The position numbers and the translations under genes were made by a program. A model generated the notes under the pieces. That model had not been told where the DNA came from. It saw only the letters and a program-made list of their open reading frames with translations, and searched no databases. 64,000 nucleotides of DNA from Luidia sarsii (Eukaryota; Echinodermata; Asteroidea; Paxillosida; Luidiidae), in NCBI GenBank assembly GCA_949987565.1, contig OX465110.1:1584233-1648232 (forward strand). The letters are read 5' to 3'. Below are positions 21,007 to 34,700 of the stretch, piece after piece; position 1 is the stretch's first letter; the number at the start of each line of letters is the position of its first letter.

Positions 21007-22156
21007 GGGATGATGAGGAGGAGAATGATTGTTGTGTATCACATTATGTTTCTGAGATTTGCAATGCATTCGCAGATTATTTATCTCTGTTCACGATTTT
21101 TTTTTAAGTGATATCTTAAAATTTAGTGGGCCTGACGTTTCGATCCTAACAGGACCTTTCTCAAAGGTTTTAAAGGTTGGACTCTGACTAGTATTTGTTT
21201 GATACCATGGGTTTTTTTTTGTCGGTGAGAAGACCAACACGTTTCCTTTATTGGAGTGGATTATCTAGTATTTTCCCTGTCCTTCATGAAACCTGTCAAT
21301 GGCTGAATAGGCAACTCCAATGAGAAAAGAAATGTGAAATAAAACCCTGAACAAGTTTTTGCTGAAGAACGCGAACGAAGACCCTGTCCCTTGCTTTTTG
21401 TGTGTGTGTGTTTTAAATTGAAAGCGAAACATTTTCGAATGTTCTTTAAATTCGGTGACACTTGGGGTTGGAAATAATTACCAAGAATTCCAGGATAATA
21501 AAAGATGCATCATTCTGGCTTTTTTTACCACCACCCCCTCCCGGTCCCCAGAAAGGGGCGTGGAGCTAACATCAATGTTTAATGAGATTTGAAGGTTTGC
21601 ATGGTGACACCCTGTAAATTCTCTTTTGTGAGTAAGTGTGGTTCTGAAAAGAACCGGAGGAACTCGACGTTTCGAACAGTGTACATGTACTCTGTTCGTC
21701 TTCAGGAGACTGCTGGGATTCCAACTGGGAGTGGGGCTATGTTTACAATATTTACTAGGTATAGAAGGGATTTAAAGGGGCTGTGCAATAAAACAAAATG
21801 CTTTAGGACTGTTTTGCAATGTTGCTTCTGAAAACGTTTAGGGTTTTTCCTGCAGACCTATCCCTAAACCTGTAGATCTACTGCTAAATATGCGCTTCAT
21901 AATCATTTAATGAAGGATCTTTTCATCAAATCCAAGCAACAGGGATTAATTTGGAAACTGTGGGTTCCTGACATGACCTTACAATAGCGCCCTCATATTT
22001 ATAAGGATATTTCTAAAGGTAAAAAATGACTAATTTGTGATTCTACTAAGAAAAACAAGCTTGCCAATAATTATAATGTTTGTACACTTCAGATCCCTTG
22101 ATGGCAGCAGAAAATGAGCTTGTATGTGATATTCATTGCATGCACAAACCCTTATT
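21007..22156. other. Intergenic with dispersed repeat fragments
   Basis: Contains a copy (minus orientation) of the AGGATCGAAACGTCAGGCC repeat at about 21,118-21,170. A foldback-family left half lies at about 21,575-21,720 (GAAGGTTTGCATGGTGACAC, CTCGACGTTTCGA). No gene is supported. Confidence 0.5.
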
Positions 22157-22588
22157 TGTGACCCGGCACAGCATAATGAGGAATGACCCCCACTTTTGAG
22201 ATTTCCTAATGATGTGAAAGAATATACCATTAGCTTTCAAATGATATCAAAACTATTTCCGTGTGAACTTTGTTGTAAATAGTACAAGGGGACTTCGCGC
22301 GTTCATTTGGTACCAGACACAATATAGCAGCGCCATTCTAACTCTTCGAAAGCGGCCATTCAAAAAGGCAGGAACTTTACATTTTCATGAAAACAGTACA
22401 CAAACACTCCACGGGAAACTTCGTTTTTTCAACATTAATAGAGACGGATTTCGGAAAAATCCCTTGGACAAACAAAAATTGATTTTTTTTTTATCGAATT
22501 GAGAAGATACTTCAGGCGTTACTTCAGGCGTTATTTACTGGAAAAGTGTTTTGGTGGGATATTCCTCATGTTGCTGTGCCGGGTCACA
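22157..22588. mobile_element. MITE family with TGTGACCCGGCACAGC ends, copy 1
   Basis: The ends are inverted repeats of about 28 bp: TGTGACCCGGCACAGC at the left and GCTGTGCCGGGTCACA at the right. A second copy is at 54,513-54,980. The interior has no coding capacity. It sits about 200 bp upstream of the VAC14 start. Confidence 0.8.
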
Positions 22589-22632
22589 TTTTTCGGGATT
22601 GGGGTTGGCCAAGTCGTGCCACGAGAGGGCGC

Positions 22633-22642
22633 GCTATAAATA
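22633..22642 (+). promoter_or_regulatory. Possible TATA-like element upstream of VAC14
   Basis: GCTATAAATA lies about 150 bp before the VAC14 start codon. This is a sequence match only; the transcription start is unknown. Confidence 0.3.
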
Positions 22643-22793
22643 ATAATAATAAGCACCCGGAACAGCAGCGAGTGGATTCACGTGATATTCAAGTCTAAAT
22701 GTCATCCTGCAAAATTAGCTGCCAAGATATTAATTAGCGGTCAGTCCCACTAATTAAGCTCATCTTTGGCGTTTTGGAGCTAGCCTGGCCACG

Positions 22794-25700
22794 ATGGTCG
22801 ACAAGGTGCAGGACTTCGGGCCTCTGCCACCGGCCTGTGCTCGTGCGCTGAGCGACAAGTTGTACGAGAAACGGAAAGGAGCCGCTCTGGAGATAGAGAG
22901 GTATCTCACCGAGGCAGCTCCTAAGACGCTGGAATTTCACTCTTTTCTTTGGAAACAAATCAGTTTAGAAATAAAAAGTACATTGTACCTTCAACGTAAA
23001 AGGGTGACATTTTTTGTTTTTGATTTTAGGGCCTGATTTTGTCCACCGGCTGTGTACAAAACTAGTCCGAGTAACTTGGACCAGACAAGTCACCCTTTTT
23101 TTATCAAAATTTCAAATTTCGATAAACGCAGTGGCTGTTGTTACGGCAGTCGTCCGTGTGGTTCCCTGACTTCACAGTATTTGTCAGGATGTTTAGCTCT
23201 TGGAACCAGACTATCAGCTAATAGACTGGTTCAACCAGCCTGCAATGCTGACGAAATACAATCAAGTCAGGGAACCACACGGACGACTGCCGTAACAACA
23301 GCCACTGCGTTCGATAAAATTTCGGGTTAATCATAAATCATGTGCCACACAAAATCTTGAATTTTGGAAAACAAATGCATGTTCAATTTCAACGATTTAT
23401 AGTCCTGCCGGACAATGTCTATTGTCTTCATAACAATACTAGGTCAGGTGTAGTCCGTGTAACTTGGACCCGACAAGTCACCCTTTTTTTATCTACATTT
23501 TGAGGGACGGGTCCCTCCAAATTTCAAAATTCGATAAAAAAGGATGACTTGTCGGGTTCAAGTTACTCGGACTAGTCTATTGTGCACTTTTTAGTTTACA
23601 GTGAGGATATTAAAAACTAAAATCTTGCCATTCCTACATCTGCGCCACACATACACGCCACAAAATCATGTTTTTTGGGCAAGCTTTTTCTGCAGGTGGT
23701 TGTGCCAAACCATGCATAATGTGTACATTACAATTGCTTCATGCAATAGAGAGAAAACAGCTCCATTTTTGTAAATGAAATGTGACCTCAAGCCAATGCA
23801 GATTCTGTCTCATTCATGTACTACTCATTACAGTCCTGTGTAACGTTTTACGATGTAGAATATATTTTGGATGTATTGACGCCATGTTGACGCCACTATC
23901 GTGTGATGACAATTGACATTAGGTTGACACCAATATTTATAAAACACAAATAATTGATGTCTACATCTGTCTAGTTGTAAAAAGCCATTTATTTAAGTCA
24001 CTGAACTTATCGTCTGTCACTCCAGAGCCAAAGATACCATTCTGATCATTTTTTAATTTTTGTTAATTTTTTTTTTTTATTCAGGTTGGTGCGCGATCTG
24101 ATGCAGACGAACAGCACTGACCAGATTGACAAGCTTCTGCATGTGCTGGGGACAGACTTTGCGCTGTCTGCCAACGGAAACGCCCGCAAAGGTGGACTCA
24201 TTGGACTGGCAGCTCTGGCCATTGGCATGGGAAAGGTGATCGCGATGTCCGAGGAGGTCTAGGGGACGGGCGGAGACTAGCCCCGCCCTTCCATCATCAC
24301 CACCACACCCATCCACCCTCATCCACCCCCATCCACCCCCATCCACCCCCATCCACCCCCATCCACCCCCATCCACCCCAATCCACCCCCATCCACCCCC
24401 ATCCACCCCATCCACCCCCATCCACCCCCATCCACCCCCATTCACCCCCATCCACCCCATCCACCCCCATCCACCCCACTTCCACTATGAGCAGTTCTCT
24501 ACTCTGTGTAAGTTGGCTTCTTCGAGTGGGCCCGGATGTTGTGTACTAGTGATAGAGTCTACGCTTGAAGCGGTGGATAGATGTCAGGATTTTTTTGAAA
24601 GAGATTTCCCCGACGGTCTTTCCCGTGGCCTTGCAGGAGTCCACAGCCTACCTACCCCAGCTCATCCGGCCCGTCATCGCCTGCTTCAGTGACTCAGACA
24701 ACAGGACCCGGTACTTTGCCTGCGAGGCGCTCTACAACATCGTCAAGATTGGCCGCAGCGCCGTGTTGCAGGAGTTCGGCACGGTCTTTGGCGTGCTCAG
24801 TCAGGTGAGAGCTCGATAAGACTTGAAGGTTTGCATGGTGGAAAAAACTTAGTGGACGGTTTGCGGTGACACCATGTACATATCGTCTCTTTCAAGAAGT
24901 GTGGCTCTGAAAAGAGCCGGTAACTCAACGTTTCGGGTAGTGTGTACTCCTGATGAGGAGAGAAGATGTTTACATGGTGTCACCGCAAACCTTCCACTAA
25001 GTGAGAGCTCCTCAGAGCAGGGTCCGTCCGAGATTTGTGGCTTGGCGTCAAGAGGCGGGGAACGGGGGAACATGTTCCCCCATCACTTTCAAAAGTGATG
25101 GAGGGGTCATATCATTCCCTTCACACTTTTTTGGATCAGAAATATGACAGGAAAAAAACAGATAGAGAAAAAAGTAATACTATGCAACTATGAACTGTAT
25201 TTAACAAGGTACCTACCGTACTTTTTCTTACTTTAGAATACCCTTTGAAGTTAGATGACCTACACCATAAATATGCACCAAATGGCATGATTTTTGTTAG
25301 ATTGCTCTACCAGGGTTAGGGTTAAGGTTAGGGTTAGACTGGTGGATTAGGGTTAGGGTTAGGGTTAGGCTGGTGGACCAGGGTTCTTGGGCTCTCTTTA
25401 TAAGTCCTAATCCAGTGAAATGTGCCGTTTTCACAAATTGTTTTCTCTCTCAAATGGTCAGTTAGCAGCAGACCCGGACATCAACGTCAAGAATGGATCG
25501 GAGCTTCTGGACCGTCTCATGAAGGTAGGGTCTCGGCTCTCAACTCTTGCAATTTCCGCCGGCTCTGAGAGCAAAACCTCTCCCGGGAGCCAGTGCGGCT
25601 CTGAAGGCAAGTGAAGGTCTCTGAAAGTTTGTCTTCGTCAACTCGAAAGATTTCCCAGCGGAATCGTCACGGTGGGCAGATCCGATTGGGGATTTCCGAC

Positions 25701-28700
25701 TGTGGAAAAAAACGGCATTCGCAATGCCTTCGTTTGCCTTGCCATGTGGCTTAGAACCAGAAACAATGAAATGACCCCCATGTGAACAACAAGGACCTGA
25801 AGTAAGGTCAGAAATTTGAAAGCAGTTCAAGAGACTTTTGAGGTGAGCATGTCTTTACCCCATGGCTAGATTGTAGAATCTATAACTGGCTTTAATCTCA
25901 TCAGGCTTAGATTTCACAAACCCTTATTGTGCCTCGTAACTCAACTTACAATGGATAACTCATCGTAACTTGTGATACATCGTATGGTTTCTGTGCATTG
26001 TTCATCGTCTTGTGGTTGATAGTAAGTTATTATGGGTTTGGTGACATCGACCGCAGCTACTATAGTTTGTAGAAGCTCAATCCGGAATGTTCTAAGCGTG
26101 AATTGCAATGTCCATTTAGCTTGTGACTTTTCTGCGGATTCAGGACATTGTGACGGAGAGTTCCAACTTTGACCTCGTGGCTTTCGTGCCCCAGCTCCGG
26201 GAGAGAGTCTACTCCAATAACTCCTTCGTTCGTCAGTTCATCCTCTCCTGGGTAAGACCCGGCAATCAGCCGGCAATCGTGCAAAGCCCTGAGCACTCAG
26301 TGTTTATTACATGTACTTTGAGTAGGTCTTTCTGTCTGTCTGTCTGTCTGTCTGTCTGCCTGCCCTTTTTTTATACCTTTTACACAAGCATGCAACTTTT
26401 CCGCGGATCCGCGGATTTCCGTGTCCTATTCACTCTCTCTCCCCTTCCTTCGTGTGCATGTATCTGTTTTGTCCTTGTCACTCTGCCTTTGAGAAAGGTC
26501 GTGCTAGGATCGAAACGTTAGGCCCACTAAATTTTAAAATTGGCATTTTGGTAATTTTAGTCAGTAAGCAGTTTGCAACATTTTTGTATATAAAAAAAAA
26601 AATTAAAAAAAATTGCATCTGGATATTTTCTTCTCCCCTAACTATTATTTAAAACACATGCTGAAATCAGGTCAAAAACTTTGATGTTTACTTTTCATGG
26701 GTGTATGCCTTGAAAAAGGTTAAAATCTATCACTCAGCTTAAAGTCACAAGTTGTCACAAACTGCTCAGAATGCACCACAGAGCATCTAGAATCCAAAAT
26801 TTTCCCGGGCCCTTAAGCGGGCCCCAAACCACACGCCGTAAGGGCTTCGTGCTTCCCACTCGCAGTTTCATTCGGACATTTTCCTCTTGTTTTTACAATT
26901 CAAGAGTTGCATGCCTGTTTACAAATCTTGTTTTTCCCGTTTAGATCACCACTCTGAACTCGGTCCCTGACATCGATCTCCTCGTCTACCTGCCGGAGAT
27001 TCTAGACGGGATGTTTCACATCTTGGGCGATTCCAACAAGGAAATCAGAAAGATGTGAGTGACTTCAGACCGTCTCCCTATCCCGGGAGGCCACTCTGAC
27101 TGACAGACAGGCAGACAGACAGACAAACTTGGAGCAGACAGATACTCAACTCAACTCGCACTAAGTCTTCCCGTGAATAGTTCTCTCATTAGATATCGCA
27201 AGTTAATACAAAAACTGTTGCAAACTGCTCACCAACTAAAATAACCTGCAATACATAAATCTCAAAAGGCTTTACCTTTGAGAAAGGTCCTTTTGAGATT
27301 AAATATCGCATGAAATTTTTTCACACTTTTTTTTCCTTTATCCATCCAGGGAGCAAAAACAAAAAAGGGCCCGATATGTAAGTCACCGGCATGGGTGGTA
27401 ATTTCCAGGCTGTGCCGATGACCCTTGCCCTTTGACCCTCCTCTCCCTCTTCCCCCCTTCCACTGTATCGCAGGTGCGAGTTTTGCCTGGACCATTTCAT
27501 GAAGGAGATGAAGCAGAGGCCTTCCAGTGTGGACTACGCCTCCATGGTCAACATCCTCATCTCTCACAGCTTGAAAAACAGTAAGCAACAGCCCCAGCAA
27601 CTCTTGCCAACAACCTCACTAAGCCTCGAGAAAAATCAACGGGACCCGACGTTTCAATCCGAAGACGACCTTACCCCCATTCTCAAATGCTGAGTGACGA
27701 CAAAAGAAGTATATTATGATTTTTGCTCCAAGGACAATGTAATTCAATGAGGGTTTGCCCTCACTCCACATAATAATCACTGTGTGCTCAGTGCTTTGCC
27801 CGATTGCCTGCTGAAAAGAATGCAGGCAGCTCGGGCAGGATTTGAACCCTCAACTTTGACCCTTGACCAGTAGATTAAAAAGACACAAAGCAAAGGAGCA
27901 AGGAGCAATGTCTCATTTGTGTGGGTTTTTTTTGTTTTCATTTATTAGACGAAGTGATCCAGGTGGCAGCTATCAATTGGCTGGTGGAGTTTCTCAACCA
28001 GGCAGGACGTTCCATGATCCCCTTTGCCTCTGGGCTTCTCAACGCCACCGTACCCTGCATGGCCTACGACGAGGTCCACCGGAGAAATATCCTCTTTCTG
28101 ACGAGTCATGTGGAAGTGTAGGCGGTGTATTTGCATTCAAGCACCTTGTACGGGCCAACCTTTCAGTGCTTATGACTGCCATGCGCAATGAATAGGGGCC
28201 TGAGAAACGAGAGTTCGGTATAAATGAGATTTGAAGGTTTGCATGGTGAGAATAGCAGGATAATTAGGTTTGCGGAGACACCATGTAAATTCTCTTTTGT
28301 GAGTAAGTGTGGTTCTGAAAAGAACCGGAGGAACTCGACGTTTTGAACAGTGTACTCTGCTCGTCTTCAGGAGACGGTTTCCAAGTGGAAGTGGGGCTTA
28401 CGTAGTGTGGAGAGGGATCCTGGTGAGGGGATTAGCTCAGTGAAGGGTGAAGGCGGGAACTGTAAAGGCGGGAACAAGGGATGCTGCACAGGAGTGTGGT
28501 ATGTGCACAAGCGAATAAAAACTGGTCCCTCTGCCTTTGAGAGAGGTCCTGCTAGGATCGAAACGTCAGGCCCACTAAATTTTAAGATTTTCATTTTGGT
28601 AATTTTAGTCAATGAGCAGTTTGCAACATTTTTGCATATCACAAAAACTGGTACAATCGGATATCTGTGTGGCCTTTGTCACGCTTCATATTGTTTTGCG

Positions 28701-31700
28701 GTATACTAAAAAGAGTTTCCGCTTTAAAACTTGGACGATAGTGGTACCTGGATTCGGATGGCCTGGCGCATAGGGACACCAGTGGCGCTCCGAATCTGTA
28801 GGATTCAGGGCCAAGTGGCTATTAGACGCTGTCTTGTCCGTGTAGTACATCCTTGACTGTTGCCTTGGTCGTTCAAGCATCAAGCAGGCAGCTAAGCTGG
28901 TCAACAACAGCCTCAAGAGACTGATTACGGCCGAGGACGACATGGACGACGATGAGCACGATGACCAGTCCCAGGGCAAGACACTAGCAGGGCACAGGTC
29001 AGACACACAGACACTGTGGGAAAGTTTGCTAAGAATCACGTACAGGGACTTTGAGCCCACCCTAGGAAGGAGTTACTAGAATCTTGTAGCCTGTATTATA
29101 GTTGAGTTCTTTTCCCTGAGAACGTGTACATGTATTTTGCCATACAAAGTACCAGTACTTGGACATTAGTATGAGTTCAAGTTCTTGGCCATGAGTGTGA
29201 GTACAAGTACTTGGCTATGAGTGTGAGTACATGTACTTGGCCATGAGTATGCGTACAAGTACTTGGCCATGAGTATGAGTACAATTGCTTGGCCATGAGT
29301 ATGAGTACAAGTACTTGGCCATGAGTATGAGTACAAGTACTTGGCCATGAGTGTGAGTACATGTACTTGGCCATGAGTATGCGTACAAGTACTTGGCCAT
29401 GAGTATGAGTACAAGTACTTGGCCATGAGTATGAGTACAAGTACTTGGCCATGAGTGTGAGTACAAGTACTTGGCTATGAGTATGAGTACAAGTACTTGG
29501 CCATGAGTATGAGTACAAGTACTTGGCCATGAGTATGAGTACAAGTACTTGGCCATGAGTATGAGTACATGTACTTGGCCATGAGTATGAGTACAAGTAC
29601 TTGGCCATGAGTATGAGTACAAGTACTTGGCCATGAGTATGCGTACAAGTACTTGGCCATGAGTATGAGTACAAGTACTTGGCCATGAGTATGAGTACAA
29701 GTACTTGGCTATGAGTATGAGTACAAGTACTTGGCCATGAGTATGAGTACAAGTACTTGGCCATGAGCATGAGTACAAGTACTTGGCTATGAGTATGAGT
29801 ACATGTACTTGGCCATGAGCATGAGTACAAGTACTTGGCTATGAGTATGAGTACAAGTACTTGGCCATGAGTGTGAGTACAAGTACTTGGCTATGAGTAT
29901 GAGTACAAGTACTTGGCCGTGAGCATGAGTACAAGTACTTGGCTATGAGTATGAGTACATGTACTTGGCCATGAGCATGAGTACAAGTACTTGGCTATGA
30001 GTATGAGTACAAGTACTTGGCCATGAGTGTGAGTACAAGTACTTGGCTATGAGTATGAGTACAAGTACTTGGCCGTGAGCATGAGTACAAGTACTTGGCC
30101 ATGAGTATGAGTACAAGTACTTGGCTATGAGTATGAGTACAAGTACTTGTCCATGAGTATGAGCACAAGTACTTGGCTATGAGTATGAGTACATGTACTT
30201 GGCCATGAGTATGAGTACAAGTACTTGGCCATGAGTATGAGTACAGGTCCTTGGCCATGAGTATGAGCACAAGTACTTGGCCATGTGTACGAGTACAAGT
30301 ACTTGGCCATGAGTACAAGTACTTGGCCATGAGTATGAGTGTAAGTACTTGGCCATGAGTCTGAGTACAAGTACTTGGCCATGAGTATGAGTACAAGTAC
30401 TTGGCCATGAGTATGAGTACAAGTACTTGGCCATGAGTCTGAGTACAAGTACTTGGCCATGAGTATGAGTAAAAGTACTTGGCCATGAGTGTGAGTACAA
30501 GTACTTGGCCATGAGTATGAGTACAATTGCTTGGCCATGAGTATGAGTACAAGTACTTGGCCATGAGTATGAGTACAAGTACTTGGCCATGAGTATGAGT
30601 ACAAGTACTTGGCCATGAGTATGAGTACAAGTACTTGGCCATGAGTATGAGTACAAGTACTTGGCCATGAGTATGAATACAAGTACTTGGCCATGAGTAT
30701 GAGTACAAGTACTTGGCCATGAGTATGAGTACAAGTACTTGGCCATGAGTATGAATACAAGTACTTGGCCATGAGTATGAGTACAAGTACTTGGCCATGA
30801 GTGTCAGTATAAGCCTTAAGCCATGAGTTAGTATGAGTATATCTCCATGAGTACGAGTACAAGCACAAATACGAGCACAATGATGCTAGCACGAATAATT
30901 GACTATGGGAACTACCACTTCCAATATGGCCGACCTTAATTGAATTACATTAGTGCCATTGCAAATCATACCATAATCTAGTAGTTATTTCAGCTTGTAT
31001 GTCTGAAACAAAACCAGAATTTAAACCGGTATCTTCACGGGTTGAAGGTTGGTAAAGTGGGTAACACAGTTTGGTGTGACGCCATATTAAAAGCTTTATT
31101 TCCTTGCGTCGCACTGAGAAGATAATTCAACAATTCAGTGTGTACTTGTTGTCAGGAGCCTGCTCTTACCAGAAGAGTGGAACATGAATTTATGCCATCC
31201 ATTTATTTTCCTGCTTCCCTTTTTCTCACCCCCCCCCCCCTCTCCCCGGAAGGACAATAAGGCTGAATGTTGGTCCAATGGTGGATGTGCTGACCCGATG
31301 CATGCAGCACAGCTCAATGCAGTGCAAGATCACGGCGCTCAAGTGGACCTATCACCTTCACATGAAGACGCCCAAGAAGGTAGCTACGAAAGAAAGGTCC
31401 TCCTGTCCCTCGAGACGTTACCGCAAGACTTTCCTCTGAGAAAAGAGAAAAGAAAAATGTCAGATTCCCGTGAGAATGACTTCTTGGAGTCTCCTGAGAC
31501 CACTGAACTAATTTGGACTACCTATTTTCTTTTCCGAGGAATTTTGTTTTTAATTGAGTAGGTTTGGCCCCCCCCCCCAAAAAAAAATGAGATTTTTTTT
31601 TCACCAACATATTTTGTCTTTAGTTGACCCCTTTACTTCAGAAGCCATTCAGGCAATTCGAGCTAAATTTTCAAATGTCAAAATTTAGTGGGCCTAACGT

Positions 31701-34700
31701 TCCAATCCTAGCAGGATTTTTCTCAAAGCCAGAGAAAGGTCCTGCCAGGATCAAAACGTCAGGCCCACTAAATTTTGAGATTTACATTTTGGTAATTTTA
31801 GTCAGTAAGCAGGTTGCAACATTTTTGTATACTTCTTTAAATTTCGAATGGGTTTCTTTGTGGCCCAGTTTTTGTCAAGCATGACAAGATGAGGTTTGTT
31901 CTGTCCACAGATCTTCCAGCACGTTGAGGATATATTCCCAGTTCTTGTTCGGACTCTCTCGGATAACTCTGACGAGGTATGGTTCTCTCCTCCTCTGATG
32001 TTTAGATAAGATTTGAAGGTTTGCATGATGGAGTACAAAGAGGAAGGTTTGCGGTGACAACATGTAAGTCAACTCTCAAGAGATGGATTCAACATATTTA
32101 AAAAAAAAAATTGCAATGAACACTTTAACTGGACCGAGATTTGAACCCGAGACCTCTGGTTTTGCATACCAGTGCTCTTACTATCTGAGCTATCCAGCCC
32201 TTAGATAGTGGCATTCTCCAAATAGTCAACTAGTCAACGTGGTGGGGGGGGGCCAGTCAGAAGCAATTCAACCATTAGCTGCTGTATATCTCTAGGGATC
32301 ACATCCCCGCTTTCATTTCAGATGCAAGCGATGATTTTGTTTTTCTTCTGACAAGAGGATAAGACAGTTTGATGGATTGTCCCCACCTCTCCAGGTTGTC
32401 CTAGAAGATCTGATTGTCCTGGCCGAGGTGGTGTCCTCTCCGGCCGGTCCGCCGGCCGGCGGTCAGCGGACGGAGGCCGGTGGCCAGCAGGCGGCAGGCC
32501 AGAAGGGCAAGGCGGTGACCGGCACCAATGCCTACTTCCATCGCTTCATGACCAACCTCCTGCAGCTCTTTGCCGCCGACTCACAGCTCCTGGAGGACCG
32601 GGGATCCTTTATCATCAGGTGAGGCACCCCCACCCCCCCCCCCCCCCCCCGGGGGAGAGACGGGTGATTACCGTGGTTACCGCCGTTGCCCTGGTTACCA
32701 CCGTACTTGCAGTGTATATACAACTACTAATGGGAGACTATGAAGTATGAAGGGATGCTACAACCAAATGATAATGTCAACTCTGCTCAAGACCGCAGTG
32801 GTTGGAGACAGCTTGTAGTCGGCTGCTTCACAGCCGACCGACGATGATGATGAGTTACTACAATTACCACAGTTTCTATGGTTGGCATAGTTAATCAAAT
32901 TGGTTGTCTTAGTTAATAACATTCTTATCAGGCCCACTACATTTTGAGATTCTTATCAGATAGTAAGAGCACTGGCACACTTAACCAGAGGTCTCAGGTT
33001 CAAGCCGTGGGTCCAGTCCAAGTTGGCTGAGCCATTTCTCCAAACATTTATCATGGTTACAGAAAATCATTAAATGGTAGATTCTTACTTCGTTCTTGGG
33101 GCATTTGATTCAGCCAAAAGACCATGAGATATTGACTTTTATTTCTAATGCAAGCAACTTTTCCTTGGTTCATTCCCATATAATTCATTTCACACTCGTG
33201 CCCATGAAAACTGAAAAACAAAAAAATCCTGTGAAGCATGTCCTGAAAAGCTCTTCTGAGTTGGGCACCTTTTTGGAAACCTTCTGTGTAACTTTGTGAA
33301 ACCTCTTCCAAACTAGACAATTCTTCTTAAAACACCTACTCCCTCTCCCCTCCCAAGTTTGAACCAAAGTTCACAAACCCCTTCAAGGGGGAGTCACTGC
33401 TTCAATGAAAGCTGGATCCTGATTGGCTGGCCCTGACACCGCTGTCAGCCGGTCTGTGACAGTCAGTAACCAATGGGCGTTTGCCTCTCTTGGCAGGCAG
33501 CTGTGTCTCCTCTTGAACACGGAGGACATCTTCCGCACCCTCTCTGAGATCCTGGTGGGCTACAAGGATCTCCAGTTTGCCACGGAGATGGTCCAGACGC
33601 TCAACAGTATACTTCTGACGGCTACCGAACTCTTTGAACTACGCAACCAACTCAAAGATCTCAAAACTGAGGTAGGAAGAAAAGGGTTCTACAATCGTCC
33701 TGTCTTCTCCTGCGTCTGATAATAATGATAATAATAAACGCATTTATAGAGCCCCTTTTCCAGGGATGCAAAATGCTTGTTGAGAGTGCCAATACAAGGA
33801 CGAGATCAGTGGACAACAAAACAAAGTAAAATTACAGGTTCCTATTGAACAAGTGAGTCTTAAGATGTCTTTTGAACTGGTCAGTGGATGAAGCATTGCG
33901 GATGGAGGTTGGAAGAGCGTTCCAATGTTTAGGACCGGAGATGGAGAATGCGCGGTGCCCGGTTTCTTGAGGGTACGAGGAACGACCAGATTGCATTGTG
34001 AACGAAGGCCTTGGCGATTGGGTTTCCTGAGATCAAGAATATCCGAGATATCAGGTGGGAAAGTGTTAGACACAGTTTTGAACATGTTCAATGCCGTCCT
34101 AAACACAATGCGCTGGTTAACTGGAAGCCAATGGAGATCCGCGAGTAGAGGTGTGGCGTTGGAAAACCTTGGCTTTTGATGGGTCAGTCGAGCAGGCTTG
34201 TTCTGATCCTCCTACCTCCTCTTCCTACTCTTCCTCCTCTCCCTCTTCCACCTCCTCCTCTTCCTCCTTTTCCTCCTCTAGTCTCTGATGATAGATAATC
34301 ATGTATCAAAGATTAGGAGGACTTCTTGTTTCGATCCCAGCAGAAGGTCCTTAAAATGTTAAGGTTTATATGCTGGAAGTACCAAGTGGAAGGTTTGTGG
34401 TGACACCATGTATCACATGTCAGTCTTCTGACGACAGCCTTAGTACACACTGCCAAAAATGTTGGGTTGCCAGCTCTTTTCAGAGCCACATTCCATCTCA
34501 AAAGAGAAGTTACATCATAGAGCAAGGAAACAGTACGATGTCATCTTGAAACTTCCACTTGGGTCATCGTTGTTGGCCTTTAAATACGGAGTTGTCAAAT
34601 CTAGCGACGAAACCACTAAAAATCATGTCTCTTTCTCTATCTCTCTCTCTACCCCTCTCCCCTACAGAGTAGCTGCGTGTTGTTCTGCTGTCTATACAAG

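Noticed and set aside
20236..21111. Long frames encoding poly-Gly/Asp, Val/Met, His and Ser/Pro
   Set aside because: They are translations of a three-base repeat on both strands, with no start context or splice support.
29177..30892. Overlapping minus-strand frames of 187-267 codons with Tyr-Ser-Trp-Pro repeats
   Set aside because: A 26-bp satellite without stops on that strand reads open in all three frames.
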